A stretch of 64,000 nt of DNA from Methylophaga sp. OBS1 (GCF_026319365.1 NZ_JAPDMS010000001.1:196600-260599); one strand, 5' to 3'. Shown: positions 23,782 through 33,468, counted from the first letter of the stretch. Numbers and translations: made by a program. The notes: generated from the sequence alone by a model not told the origin.

Positions 23782-25737
23782 ATGTACGAACAACAGGCTC
23801 ACAAACTGCTCAACGATATTCTCAATGAGATCGAAGCAGGGATATCCAAACAGGATTTACGCTATTTCTACACAAGGCTGGGCGCGAACTTTTATGCGAT
23901 TCACTCCCTGTTTGAGCGGCTTTATGGCGCCCGCGATGATTTCCAGCAACAGGCTCAGCGGCTGGTTGAGACCATGGCCTGGCAATATATCCGCCGGCCT
24001 GAAGACCTGCGCAAGCGGGATATTGAACGAGAAGCCGATCATAACTGGTTTCTGAGTCAGAACTGGGTGGGCATGGCGCTTTACAGTCACGGCTTTGCCG
24101 GTGATCTGAAAGGCATGGAAAGCCATCTGAACTACTTCCAGGAACTGGGGGTGAACATGGTCCACATCATGCCCATCATGCAGTGTCCGCGAGGCAGCAG
24201 TGATGGCGGCTATGCGGTCAGTGATTTCCGTGAGATCGACGACAGAGCCGGGACGATTGACGATCTGCTGCATCTCTCCCGCGCCATGCACGAGCGGGAT
24301 ATGCTGCTGACGATGGACGTGGTGCTGAATCACACTTCCAATGAACACGAGTGGGCGCAGAAAGCCCGTCAGGGTGACAAAACCTACCAGGATTATTACT
24401 ACACGTTCGAGAGCCGCAATGTGCCGGACATGTTCGAGCAGAGCATGCCAGAAGTGTTTCCCGAAACTTCGCCCGGTAACTTCACCTGGGATGAGGATAT
24501 GGGCCGTTGGGTCATGACGGTGTTTAATAACTACCAGTGGGATCTCAACTATTCCAATCCGGCAGTGTTCATCGAGATGCTGGACGTGATTCTGTTCTGG
24601 GCTAATCAGGGCGCCGATATTCTGCGTCTGGATGCGGTGGCTTTCTTATGGAAGAAAATCGGCAGTACCTGCCAGAATGAACGCGAGGCACATCTGATCC
24701 TGCAGCTGCTCAAAGACTGTTGTCAGGTGACCGCGCCGGGTGTCTTGTATATTGCCGAGGCTATTGTCGCGCCGGTAGAAGTGACCAAATATTTTGGCGA
24801 GGACGCCGTGATTGCCAAGGAATGCGAGATAGCCTACAACGCCACCTTCATGGCGCTGATGTGGGATGCGGTGGCAACCAAGAATGCCAATCTGCTGAAC
24901 CAGGGTATCAAGAGCCTGCCGGTCAAGCTGGAGCGGGCCACCTGGCTGAACTACATCCGCTGCCATGATGATATCGGTCTCGGTTTTGATGACCGGGATA
25001 TAGAACTGGTGGGCTATGAGCCTGCCGGTCACCGCAAGTTTTTAATCGATTACTTTATGGGGCGTTACGATAATTCCCATGCCCGGGGCTTGCCGTTTGG
25101 TGAGAATGAGAAAACCGGCGATGCCCGTATCTCCGGGTCTCTGGCTTCGCTGGTCGGGCTGGAATATGCCGTTGAAAATGGTGACCTCGAGGCCGAAGAC
25201 AATGCGATTAAAATCATTCTGCTGCTGCACAGTCTCATCATGTCTTTCGGCGGCATTCCCTTGCTTTATTATGGTGATGAGCTGGGCACCATCAATGATG
25301 TTTCGTTCCTGTCCGATCCCCATAAAAAAGGCGATTCCCGCTGGGTCCATCGCCCGGTAATCGATTGGGAAAAGGCCGAGCTGCGCAATCAGCCCGGCCA
25401 TTATCAGTATGAGATATTCTCGGCACTGAAACGCATGATCGCGGTGCGTAAGGAAATTGATGCTTTTGCCGACTTTAATAATCGTGAACTGCTTGATGTC
25501 GGCAATGAACACTTATTCGTGTTTGAGCGCTACAACATCACCCGACAGCATGACAAAGTGCTGGTGGTGGCCAACTTTAATGACAAACCGCAGCATCTGA
25601 AACTGGATACCCTGATAGGCTGGGGTGACCCACAGTATGGTCAGCTTTATGACCTCTACAGCGGCCAGCAGCCCGATGGCTTCAATGACACGCTGGTGAT
25701 ACCACCATTCAGCTTTTACTGGCTGCGGGAAGGTTGA
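23782..25737 (+). CDS. ams: Amylosucrase (GH13)
   Basis: The 651-residue enzyme transfers glucose from sucrose to a glucan, releasing fructose. GH13 motifs are present: DVVLNHTSNEH, the nucleophile in DILRLDAVAFLWK, the acid/base Glu in YIAEAIV and HDDIGLGFDD. Length fits amylosucrase. It ends the sucrose operon, 24 bases after fructokinase, and stops directly against the convergent DCC gene. Together with fructokinase it gives a sucrose-recycling or glycogen-linked branch. Confidence 0.93.
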   Translation: MYEQQAHKLLNDILNEIEAGISKQDLRYFYTRLGANFYAIHSLFERLYGARDDFQQQAQRLVETMAWQYIRRPEDLRKRDIEREADHNWFLSQNWVGMALYSHGFAGDLKGMESHLNYFQELGVNMVHIMPIMQCPRGSSDGGYAVSDFREIDDRAGTIDDLLHLSRAMHERDMLLTMDVVLNHTSNEHEWAQKARQGDKTYQDYYYTFESRNVPDMFEQSMPEVFPETSPGNFTWDEDMGRWVMTVFNNYQWDLNYSNPAVFIEMLDVILFWANQGADILRLDAVAFLWKKIGSTCQNEREAHLILQLLKDCCQVTAPGVLYIAEAIVAPVEVTKYFGEDAVIAKECEIAYNATFMALMWDAVATKNANLLNQGIKSLPVKLERATWLNYIRCHDDIGLGFDDRDIELVGYEPAGHRKFLIDYFMGRYDNSHARGLPFGENEKTGDARISGSLASLVGLEYAVENGDLEAEDNAIKIILLLHSLIMSFGGIPLLYYGDELGTINDVSFLSDPHKKGDSRWVHRPVIDWEKAELRNQPGHYQYEIFSALKRMIAVRKEIDAFADFNNRELLDVGNEHLFVFERYNITRQHDKVLVVANFNDKPQHLKLDTLIGWGDPQYGQLYDLYSGQQPDGFNDTLVIPPFSFYWLREG

Positions 25738-26136
25738 TCAGGCGTCATCTACACAGCGATCACAACGCCGCTGGCCGGTTAACAGAAAAGCGATTTGCTG
25801 GCGATAGCGGGCAAAAAACCGATAACATCCATCAGCCACGGGCCGAATCACTGGCCAGCGTAATACGCCAAGCCAGCGATGACGCCTGACCAACTGCCAG
25901 GCTTTGACCGTTACATCAAGGCCGGTCAGCCATTCACCGTTGTGGTCTATGGCATGTAAAAGCTTATCCGCTTCAACGGGGTCTACTTCGGGGTAGCGCT
26001 GACTGAAATCGCTGGCGTGTATATTCTCCAATTGCAGCAAATTCTCTTTGTCAGCGCGTTTCATGGCCCTGATTTCCTTCACACAGAGTGGACAATGGCC
26101 ATCATAAAATACAGTCAATTGGGTTTGTTCAGACAT
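25738..26136 (-). CDS. DCC-family thiol-disulfide protein (DUF393)
   Basis: The 132-residue protein carries the family signature FYDGHCPLCVKEI with the CPLC pair near the N-terminus, as in YuxK-like DUF393 proteins predicted to be thiol-disulfide oxidoreductases. A C-terminal CDRC pair (RRCDRCVDD) is extra. It is convergent with amylosucrase with no gap, and divergent from the cryptochrome gene; photolyase-region neighbours of this kind are seen in other proteobacteria. Confidence 0.8.
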   Translation of the reverse strand: MSEQTQLTVFYDGHCPLCVKEIRAMKRADKENLLQLENIHASDFSQRYPEVDPVEADKLLHAIDHNGEWLTGLDVTVKAWQLVRRHRWLGVLRWPVIRPVADGCYRFFARYRQQIAFLLTGQRRCDRCVDDA

Positions 26137-26187
26137 GCTTAGGTTCCTATAACTACGAGTGCATCATCTCACTGAGAGCGTAAAAAT

Positions 26188-27513
26188 ATGATCAAAACAG
26201 GACTTGTCTGGTTCAATCATGACTGCCGTGTTCATGACAACCCGGTTTTGCTGGAAGCCAGTCTGAATTGCGAGCGTTTGATTTGTCTGTTCTGTATTGA
26301 CAGCCAGTGGGACAGACCGACCGGTTTCAATGCCAAGCCGATGGGCGAAAACCGACGCCAGTTCATGAATCAGACACTCTTGGATCTGTCTGCTCAACTG
26401 GCCAAACGGGGACAGTCGCTGGTGATTCTCAGTGGCGATCCGGTCGAGATTATCTCCAGTCTGATCAGCCGCTTCGATGTCGGCGCCGTCTATCGCAGTC
26501 AGCATGTCGGTGTGTTTGAAAACCGCCAGTGGCAGCACTTGAAAGCCGACTTTCCCCGGTTGCGGTTTGAATCACTGCCATCACACACCCTGTTTCGTCC
26601 CGAACAGTTACCGTTCTCTCTTGACAATCTACCCGGCACGTTCAGCCAGTTTCGCAAACAGGTGGAAAATATCGATGTCGATCCACCGCTGGTGATGCCC
26701 AAAACCTTACCGCCAGCTATCGAACGTCTCAGTGCAGAGTCGGAAGCCGTGCTGGTCAAACCCAAAACAACAGCGGCGTTTGAAGGTGGAGAAAGCGCGG
26801 CGCTGGCGCATCTGGAAACCTACTTTTCCAGCAGTGATCCGGCTCATTACAAAAGCTGGCGTAATGAGCTCGACGGCTGGCATAACTCCACCAAGTTTTC
26901 TGCCTGGCTGGCTAATGGCAGTGTTTCCGTGCGTCGGCTTGTGCATAGACTCAAACGTTACGAAATGCAGGAAACGGCGAATGAATCCACTTACTGGATA
27001 TATTTCGAACTGCTCTGGCGCGAGTATTTTCAATGGGTCGCACACACGCTCGGGCACAAATTATTCCGCGCAGGCGGTGTAGCGAACAAAAACGTGCGTT
27101 GTTGTTTTTATCCTGAGCGCTATCAGAAATGGTGCCATGGCAATACGCCTTACCCCCTCGTGAATGCCCTGATGAAACAACTCAACCAAACCGGCTATAT
27201 GAGCAATCGCGGTCGACAGATTGTAGCCAGTTGTTTCATCAATGAGCTCCAGCTCGACTGGCGGTTTGGCGCGGCTTATTTCGAGCAGCAACTGATTGAT
27301 TACGATGTGGCTGCCAACTGGGGTAACTGGCAGTACATTGCTGGTGTCGGCATGGATCCACGTGGTGGGCGTCATTTCAATATCGACAAGCAATCCCGTC
27401 AGTATGATCCCGACGGCCAATTTGTTCGCAAGTGGCACGGGGAGGTGACCAGCACACAGCTGGATTCTGTGGATGCGGCAGACTGGCCAATACTGCCACC
27501 CAAAAAAAGCTGA
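26188..27513 (+). CDS. Cryptochrome-DASH / photolyase-family protein
   Basis: The 441-residue protein has an N-terminal photolyase alpha/beta domain ([17 protein letters not shown]) and a FAD-binding helical domain ([17 protein letters not shown], then [13 protein letters not shown], and the DASH-like end [23 protein letters not shown]). These features match cryptochrome-DASH, which repairs cyclobutane dimers in single-stranded DNA and may also signal. Its stop TGA overlaps the ATG of the next photolyase gene. Confidence 0.88.
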   Translation: MIKTGLVWFNHDCRVHDNPVLLEASLNCERLICLFCIDSQWDRPTGFNAKPMGENRRQFMNQTLLDLSAQLAKRGQSLVILSGDPVEIISSLISRFDVGAVYRSQHVGVFENRQWQHLKADFPRLRFESLPSHTLFRPEQLPFSLDNLPGTFSQFRKQVENIDVDPPLVMPKTLPPAIERLSAESEAVLVKPKTTAAFEGGESAALAHLETYFSSSDPAHYKSWRNELDGWHNSTKFSAWLANGSVSVRRLVHRLKRYEMQETANESTYWIYFELLWREYFQWVAHTLGHKLFRAGGVANKNVRCCFYPERYQKWCHGNTPYPLVNALMKQLNQTGYMSNRGRQIVASCFINELQLDWRFGAAYFEQQLIDYDVAANWGNWQYIAGVGMDPRGGRHFNIDKQSRQYDPDGQFVRKWHGEVTSTQLDSVDAADWPILPPKKS

Positions 27514-28979
27514 TGTCACAACGCGCTGTTAATCTGGTCTGGTTTAAGCGGGACTTACGCTTGAGCGACCATGCCCCGCTGAAAGCGGCGTCTCAATCTG
27601 ATTTACCGGCTTTGCTGTTCTATGTCATCGAGCCCATGCTGCTGGCAGACCCGCATTACAGCCTACGCCACTGGCGCTTTGTCTGGGAGTCACTGACAGA
27701 GATGCAGCACGCGCTCAATAAAACGGGGCATCAGCTGCTGATTGTCCAGGCGGAGATGCCGCAGCTGCTCGACTGGCTTAGTGCAGATGTCGACATTAAA
27801 CAGATTTTCAGTCATCAGGAAATCGGACTCGCCAATACTTATGCGCGTGATCGGCAAGTGGCAGCATGGTGTCAACAAAACGGTGTCCACTGGCAGGAGT
27901 TTGAGACAGGCGCGGTGGCACGTGCCAAGGCCAATCGTGATGACTGGGATAAACACTGGCAACGGGTGATGCGGGCAGACCTGCAGCAGCCGGACTGGGA
28001 GCGGCTGCAGACGGTGAGCGGACTGTCTGAGCCAGACTGGCAACCGCCTTTGACCTGGACCCGGCGTAAGGGCTCATTTCAGGCGGGTGGCAGCGAGGCA
28101 GCCTGGCGGACACTGGAGAATTTCTACCAGGGCCGGGGCCAGGATTATTACCGTCGTTTATCAAGCCCTTCTGCCAGCCGCGAAGCCTGTAGCCGGATGT
28201 CAGCCTATCTGGCCTGGGGCAATATCAGTTTGCGGGAAATGTATCAGCATCTGCTGAGTCACTGGCAGGATCGGGGCTGGCGTCGAAGTCTGGTCGCCTT
28301 ATCCTCACGTTTACACTGGCATTGTCACTTCATGCAGAAGTTTGAAAGTGAGTGCGAGATGGAATTCAGGCCGGTTAACCGTGGTTATCAGGACTTTCCC
28401 TATCGCGATGATGCCAGGGTTCAGCAGGACCTTGCTGCCTGGGAGCAGGGCAAAACCGGCTTTCCTCTGGTCGATGCCTGTATGCGTTGCCTGCATCACA
28501 CCGGCTATATTAACTTCCGGATGCGCGCCATGCTGGCCAGTTTCCTCAGTCACCATCTTCTAATTGACTGGCGGCATGGTGTAACCCATCTGGCACGCTT
28601 GTTTCTCGATTTTGAGCCCGGTATTCATTATCCCCAGTTCCAGATGCAGGCCGGGGTGACCGGTACCAATACCATTCGCATCTATAACCCGATAAAACAA
28701 AGCCAGGAGCAGGACCCCGACGGTGTATTCATCCGCCAGTGGTGTCCGGAGCTGACAGAATTGCCCGACGACCTGTTGCATATGCCCTGGCAGATGACGC
28801 CGATGGAACAGCAGATGTATCAAGTCACGCTCGGTCAGGATTACCCCGAGCCGATTATTGATTATCAGCACTGTGCCCGGCGGGCACGCGATCTGCTCTG
28901 GTCCTGGCGTAAACATCCCCGGGTGCAGCAGGAAAACCAGCGAATTCTGAAGATCCATGTGAGACCGCCTTCACGCTGA
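27513..28979 (+). CDS. Deoxyribodipyrimidine photolyase / cryptochrome family protein
   Basis: The 488-residue protein has N-terminal [18 protein letters not shown] and a FAD domain with [45 protein letters not shown] and a C-terminal [25 protein letters not shown]. It is a light-driven DNA repair enzyme or photoreceptor distinct from the DASH protein upstream. Its subclass is uncertain; it is not an obvious class I CPD photolyase. The ATG at 27513 overlaps the upstream stop by one base (TGATG), so the two are translationally coupled. The longer ORF start at 27432 lies inside the upstream gene. Confidence 0.85.
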   Translation: MSQRAVNLVWFKRDLRLSDHAPLKAASQSDLPALLFYVIEPMLLADPHYSLRHWRFVWESLTEMQHALNKTGHQLLIVQAEMPQLLDWLSADVDIKQIFSHQEIGLANTYARDRQVAAWCQQNGVHWQEFETGAVARAKANRDDWDKHWQRVMRADLQQPDWERLQTVSGLSEPDWQPPLTWTRRKGSFQAGGSEAAWRTLENFYQGRGQDYYRRLSSPSASREACSRMSAYLAWGNISLREMYQHLLSHWQDRGWRRSLVALSSRLHWHCHFMQKFESECEMEFRPVNRGYQDFPYRDDARVQQDLAAWEQGKTGFPLVDACMRCLHHTGYINFRMRAMLASFLSHHLLIDWRHGVTHLARLFLDFEPGIHYPQFQMQAGVTGTNTIRIYNPIKQSQEQDPDGVFIRQWCPELTELPDDLLHMPWQMTPMEQQMYQVTLGQDYPEPIIDYQHCARRARDLLWSWRKHPRVQQENQRILKIHVRPPSR

Positions 28980-29056
28980 GGATCAATCTGATTTGAGTCT
29001 GAGGTAGGGCAGGCGCATACTAAAATTGTCGCTTTCACAGAAGGGAGGTCTTTGTG

Positions 29057-29830
29057 ATGCTCAAGGCGATTCTATTTGATATCAGCGGTGTCTTACATGT
29101 GGATAAACGACCGATACCCGGTGCCGTTGAGTTGATCGCGACTTTGCAGCAACAGTCGGTGCCGATGCGGTTTGTCACCAACACCTCACGTTCAACCAGT
29201 AAAGAGATTTTCAACAGCCTGAGAACAATGGACTTTGACCTTAGCCAATCGGCTATCTTTACTGCCCCGCTGGCAGTGAAACAGGTCTGTGCGCAGCGTG
29301 GACTGCGACCTTATTGTCTGATTCACCCGGATCTCGAAGCTGAATTTCAGGATATCAACCAGCAGGATCCCAATGCCGTCGTGATTGCGGATGCCGCCGA
29401 TCGATTTGATTATGCGCACTTGAACAAAGCATTTTCACTGCTGATCGATGGGGCGCCCTTACTGGGAATCGGCCGGAACCGTTATTTCAAAAGTCAGGGA
29501 CAGCTGCAACTCGATGCTGGCCCGTTTATCGATGCCCTCGAATACGCTGCCGATATTAAAGCCGAGATTCTGGGCAAACCCGCGGCCGGCTTTTTTCAGG
29601 CCGCGGTACATTCATTGGGCTGTGAAGCTGAAGAGGTACTGATGATCGGTGACGATGTCGAGGCCGATGTGATGGGTGCGATGCAAGCCGGTCTGCAGGC
29701 CTGCCTGGTGCGAACCGGCAAATACCTGCCCGGCGATGAAAGCAAGGCTGGTCAGGCCGCGGTGGCAGATTCGGTTGTGGACGCTATCAGAGATGTTTTT
29801 TATCAGAGCCGTGAGGCGGCTGAGACCTGA
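29057..29830 (+). CDS. LHPP-like HAD-IIA phosphatase
   Basis: The 257-residue HAD hydrolase has motif I FDISGVL, with nucleophile D8 and Ser at position 10 where most HAD enzymes carry a second Asp. The C2-type cap and final GDDVEADVMGAMQAG motif are as in HAD-IIA. The DISGVL form matches animal and bacterial LHPP, a phospholysine/phosphohistidine inorganic pyrophosphate phosphatase. GGGAGG precedes the ATG at 29057 by eight bases; a GTG three bases earlier is also possible. It is convergent with the AMMECR1 gene. Confidence 0.82.
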   Translation: MLKAILFDISGVLHVDKRPIPGAVELIATLQQQSVPMRFVTNTSRSTSKEIFNSLRTMDFDLSQSAIFTAPLAVKQVCAQRGLRPYCLIHPDLEAEFQDINQQDPNAVVIADAADRFDYAHLNKAFSLLIDGAPLLGIGRNRYFKSQGQLQLDAGPFIDALEYAADIKAEILGKPAAGFFQAAVHSLGCEAEEVLMIGDDVEADVMGAMQAGLQACLVRTGKYLPGDESKAGQAAVADSVVDAIRDVFYQSREAAET

Positions 29831-29872
29831 TTCAAACGCGTTGGGCTGATCAATGTCCGGGATATCAGCACC

Positions 29873-30424
29873 CTAAAAGCTTTCTGTATGATAGCGATAA
29901 CAGCGAAGGGTTTCCGACCAGTAATCGGCCGGCAGGCCAGCCTTACGTTTCAATGCGGCGACAAATTGCTCCGGACTGTGCAATGCGTCCCAGACAGCAG
30001 GCAGGAAGGTGGCCCGATGCTGTTGATCCTCCAGAATCAAACCATCTTCACCGGCCTTGAGCAGACTTAGCAGTGCTGCTTCGGACTGACAGTTAATGGG
30101 TTCAGGCTTACTTAGTACGGCTATATGAATATCCAGTTCATCAACAATCTGTTCTGTCACTGGCTCGAAGCGCCGGTCTCGAAATGCTGCCGAGAAGGCA
30201 TTAGCCGCGACATCGGCTGCCAGCGGACGGTGAGCATCGAGTGTTCCGATGCAGCCATGCAAAGCACCGGCAAGGTAGAGCGTGACAAAACTGGCCCCCT
30301 CTACAGTGACTTTGCGGGGCAGGCTGTCCAGCTCCAATGGCATGACGACGTCATGCCTGAGTCCGTGTTTGATGGCATCGCGGGCGATTTTACGTAACAG
30401 GTAGCGTTCGGGCCGGGGAATCAT
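29873..30424 (-). CDS. amrA: AmmeMemoRadiSam system protein A (AMMECR1 domain)
   Basis: The 183-residue AMMECR1-domain protein has the conserved LHGCIGTLDAHRPLAADVAANAFSAAFRD stretch (positions roughly 54-83) and the late LPAVWDALHSPEQFV. The biochemical function of the family is not settled. It is encoded two bases after the Memo-family gene and opposite a radical SAM gene, forming the trio known as AmmeMemoRadiSam. Confidence 0.9.
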   Translation of the reverse strand: MIPRPERYLLRKIARDAIKHGLRHDVVMPLELDSLPRKVTVEGASFVTLYLAGALHGCIGTLDAHRPLAADVAANAFSAAFRDRRFEPVTEQIVDELDIHIAVLSKPEPINCQSEAALLSLLKAGEDGLILEDQQHRATFLPAVWDALHSPEQFVAALKRKAGLPADYWSETLRCYRYHTESF

Positions 30425-30426
30425 GA

Positions 30427-31215
30427 TTACTGGAACAAGTAGGCGCCGTAACCCACCACACTGTCTCGTTTACCGGCTGTATCACCGGAATTTCTCAAAT
30501 CCAGTATCTGGCCCTGCATCTGATGCTGGCGTGCGTAGAGCAAAAGACCGTTAATGCCGACACTGCCACAGGCGTGATAGCCGTCAATGACGTGGTTATC
30601 CATACTGATAATGGCCTGTGACGTCTCGGCGTCGATTTCGCGAGCACTCTCGTAGTCGAGATAGTGACTTAAATCCGAACTGATCACGATCAGTGTTTCC
30701 GGGCCACCCCAGAGCTTATCCAGCACCTCACAAACCAGTTTGGGACTGGCATGTCCGGCGACAATAGGCACAATTTTGAAATCTTCCAGCAGATACTGCA
30801 GAAAGGGTAACTGGACTTCCAGGCTGTGTTCTCGAGCATGGGCCTGTTCCAGCACGTGTACGCCATCAATGTTCATGATCTGACTTTCAGCGTGACGGTC
30901 TACCGCAATCAGGCCCATCGGGGTTTCGAACCAGTCAACCGACGACACGGCGAGGCCATCAAAGGGTACCCGGTGAGACGGACCAATCAAGACTACCCGT
31001 TTGATAATGGCTTTGAGAGACGCCAGCTGTTTATAGGCACAGGCAGCGACCTGACCGGAATAAACATAACCCGCGTGGGGAACTATCAAGGCTTTTGGGA
31101 CAAGCTCAGTCAGCGTTGAGCTGGCCTGCAGATTTCGGGCAATCATACTGCTGAGTTTCTGTGCATCTGCCGGGTAAAACAGGCCGGCGACGGCACTGGG
31201 GCGAACGATTTCCAT
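30427..31215 (-). CDS. amrB: AmmeMemoRadiSam system protein B (Memo-like)
   Basis: The 262-residue protein has the Memo/LigB-like dioxygenase-related fold; metal-site histidines are visible in VPHAGYVYSG (H47) and GPSHRVPFDG, with a later SSDLSHYLDY. Human Memo binds copper or iron and is linked to redox signalling; the bacterial role is unknown. It starts the minus-strand pair with the AMMECR1 gene and is divergent from the radical SAM gene 87 bases away. Confidence 0.9.
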   Translation of the reverse strand: MEIVRPSAVAGLFYPADAQKLSSMIARNLQASSTLTELVPKALIVPHAGYVYSGQVAACAYKQLASLKAIIKRVVLIGPSHRVPFDGLAVSSVDWFETPMGLIAVDRHAESQIMNIDGVHVLEQAHAREHSLEVQLPFLQYLLEDFKIVPIVAGHASPKLVCEVLDKLWGGPETLIVISSDLSHYLDYESAREIDAETSQAIISMDNHVIDGYHACGSVGINGLLLYARQHQMQGQILDLRNSGDTAGKRDSVVGYGAYLFQ

Positions 31216-31302
31216 GGTAACCCTCCGCTTGTCGGCGTAACATGGATAAGTATCAGCTTATCAATAATTTATTGCAATATCTCCGATGAATGGAGCTGCG
31301 AT

Positions 31303-32409
31303 ATGAATCAGAATTTCAACCAGGGCGAAGCATTTCCCGATGCCGTTGCTACCCGCTACTGGCATGGTCTGGATGATGGCCGGGTACAATGTGATTTGTG
31401 CCCGCGATTCTGCAAGTTGCACGAAGGTCAGCGCGGACTCTGTTTTGTGCGTGCCAATTACCAGGGACAAGTGGTATTGACGAGCTGGGGCCGCTCCAGC
31501 GCTTTTGTGATCGACCCGATAGAGAAAAAACCGCTGAATCATTTTCTGCCCGGCACACCCGTACTGTCGTTTGGCACTGCCGGCTGTAATCTGGCCTGTA
31601 AGTTCTGTCAGAACTGGGATATCAGTAAATCCAGGCAAATGGACAGTTTGATGGACCTGGCCACGCCTGAAATGTTGGCTGATAAGGCCAGACAACTGGG
31701 TTGTCGGAGTATTGCTTTTACCTATAACGATCCGGTGATCTTTCATGAGTACGCGATTGATGTGGCTCAGGCGTGTCGGCAGCAGGGTATTAAAACGGTG
31801 GCAGTGACGGCCGGCTATGTCACCGCGGAACCCCGGCGCGAGTTTTATAGCTGGATGGATGCGGCCAATGTCGATCTGAAAGCTTTCAGTGAACGTTTCT
31901 ACAAAAAGATCACCGGTTCGCATTTACAGCCGGTACTTGAGACTCTTGAGTATCTCAAGCATGAAACCGATGTCTGGTTTGAACTCACCACGCTGCTGAT
32001 ACCGGGAGAGAACGATTCTGAAGATGAAGTGACCGAGATGTGTCAGTGGGTGGTGTCACATCTGGGTAATGACGTACCGATGCATTTCAGTGTGTTTCAC
32101 CCCGACTGGAAAATGATGGACAAAGCCTCAACACCAACTCAAACTGTCCGCAGAGCGAGAGATATCGCCCTCGCACAGGGGATTCGCTATGCCTATGTCG
32201 GCAATATGCATGACAGACAGGCAGACAGTACCTGGTGTCATCACTGTGGCAGCCTGCTGATAGGTCGGGACTGGTATCAGTTGTCTGCCTGGCAACTGGA
32301 TGACAACGGACATTGTCTCAGCTGTGGAACACCCTGTGCCGGTGTTTTCGAGTCTCTGCCCGGCCAGTGGGGCGCCAAACGTGTGGTAGTGGATATGCGT
32401 GCAGATTAA
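31303..32409 (+). CDS. amrS: AmmeMemoRadiSam system radical SAM enzyme
   Basis: The 368-residue radical SAM protein has a cluster motif C95-x3-C99-x2-C102 in GCNLACKFCQNWD, related to pyruvate-formate-lyase-activating enzymes. Extra Cys clusters occur at the N-terminus (C30, C33, C37, C47) and near the C-terminus (CHHC and CLSCGTPC), which may bind further metals. It is the third part of the AMMECR1/Memo/radical-SAM set. The substrate is unknown. The ATG follows a GGAG by seven bases. Confidence 0.9.
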   Translation: MNQNFNQGEAFPDAVATRYWHGLDDGRVQCDLCPRFCKLHEGQRGLCFVRANYQGQVVLTSWGRSSAFVIDPIEKKPLNHFLPGTPVLSFGTAGCNLACKFCQNWDISKSRQMDSLMDLATPEMLADKARQLGCRSIAFTYNDPVIFHEYAIDVAQACRQQGIKTVAVTAGYVTAEPRREFYSWMDAANVDLKAFSERFYKKITGSHLQPVLETLEYLKHETDVWFELTTLLIPGENDSEDEVTEMCQWVVSHLGNDVPMHFSVFHPDWKMMDKASTPTQTVRRARDIALAQGIRYAYVGNMHDRQADSTWCHHCGSLLIGRDWYQLSAWQLDDNGHCLSCGTPCAGVFESLPGQWGAKRVVVDMRAD

Positions 32410-32420
32410 AAGGAGATGCG

Positions 32421-32993
32421 ATGTTGTGGTTTGGCCTGTCTTTGATTGCCCTGTTACTGATGCTCTGGGTGGGGATCAGGTTATACCGGCGACACAACCC
32501 TGCACCAGTCAGTCTACGCCCCAGGAAAACGCTGATGGACAGCTTACTGCGTGACTTCAAATTACAGCTTGAGCGGGCTGTGGGTGAGGACTATGATGTA
32601 TTTCCGCACATCCGCCTTACTGATCTGCTGGTCACCGAATCCGACGCAGCCGGAGAGGCAGAAGACCTGCGGCTGAAAATTCAAACCACAACGACAGATT
32701 TTGTGCTGACCGAAAAAAACACCAGTAAAATTGCCTGTGTGTTGATTCTGATACATCACGGCACATTGGGTAGCAGGCAGCAATTTATCCGGCAGATCTG
32801 TCAGCAGAGTAAGTTGCCATTTCTTATTCTTGATGTTCATAATGCTTTGAGCGACAAGCAGCTTCGCCAGAAAATTATCACGCAACTGGAGCCGACCATT
32901 TTGCTCGACGAGGACGCTGCGGAGGATGTCAGAGTCTATCTGGACCCAGGCCAGCGTGATGAAAAACGGCATCAAGCCGGGCTTGACGTTTAA
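32421..32993 (+). CDS. Membrane-anchored DUF2726-like protein
   Basis: The 190-residue protein has one N-terminal membrane helix (about 3-20, LWFGLSLIALLLMLWVGI) and then a soluble domain. The pattern LRDFKLQLERAVGEDYDVFPHIRLTDLL, with an FVLTEKNTSKIACVLILIHH core, resembles DUF2726, a domain related to restriction-endonuclease-like folds. AAAGGAGAT precedes the ATG. It begins 11 bases after the radical SAM gene, so it may share its transcript. Confidence 0.65.
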   Translation: MLWFGLSLIALLLMLWVGIRLYRRHNPAPVSLRPRKTLMDSLLRDFKLQLERAVGEDYDVFPHIRLTDLLVTESDAAGEAEDLRLKIQTTTTDFVLTEKNTSKIACVLILIHHGTLGSRQQFIRQICQQSKLPFLILDVHNALSDKQLRQKIITQLEPTILLDEDAAEDVRVYLDPGQRDEKRHQAGLDV

Positions 32994-33023
32994 ACCTGTT
33001 TATTGGCTTTTGAAGGATTGATC

Positions 33024-33452
33024 ATGGCTGTCAGCGATAACAAACATTCACCAAAATTACTCAAGCCTCGTGAAGTTACTGCTTGCAAACAACTGGCAGC
33101 ATCTCAACTCAGTGATAATCAGCGTGCAGCAGCTTTACTTGCGATACACGAAGGCCAGACACAGAGCATGGCTGCAGCCACGAGCGGCTTATCTCTGGGG
33201 CAGGTCAAATATATTGTGACCCGATTTCGCAAACTGAGACTTAAAGCATTGACGGCTGTTGATGAAGTCTCAGCCGAGACAGTTGAACCTGCTGTTGAGT
33301 CAAAGACTGAAAAAACCAAGAAAAAGTCAGACAAAAAAGACAAGAAAAAAGCTAAGAAAGATAAAAAAGCCAAGAAAGATAAGAGCAAAAATAAAGATAA
33401 AAAGGCCAAAGAAAAAAACAAGAAAAAGAAAAAGGCCAAAAACAAAAAATAA
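33024..33452 (+). CDS. Helix-turn-helix protein with lysine-rich tail
   Basis: The 142-residue protein has residues about 30-75 forming a homeodomain-like/Sigma-70-r4-like helix-turn-helix (LSDNQRAAALLAIHEGQT then SMAAATSGLSLGQVKYIV). From about residue 95 to the end it is almost only Lys with some Asp, Glu, Ala and Asn (blocks such as KKSDKKDKKKAKKDKKAKK). Such tails bind nucleic acid non-specifically, as in histone-H1-like or AlgP-type proteins. The ATG at 33024 follows AAGGATTGATC. I cannot name a family; DNA binding is inferred. Confidence 0.55.
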   Translation: MAVSDNKHSPKLLKPREVTACKQLAASQLSDNQRAAALLAIHEGQTQSMAAATSGLSLGQVKYIVTRFRKLRLKALTAVDEVSAETVEPAVESKTEKTKKKSDKKDKKKAKKDKKAKKDKSKNKDKKAKEKNKKKKKAKNKK

Positions 33453-33468
33453 ACGCTGAACGACATGA

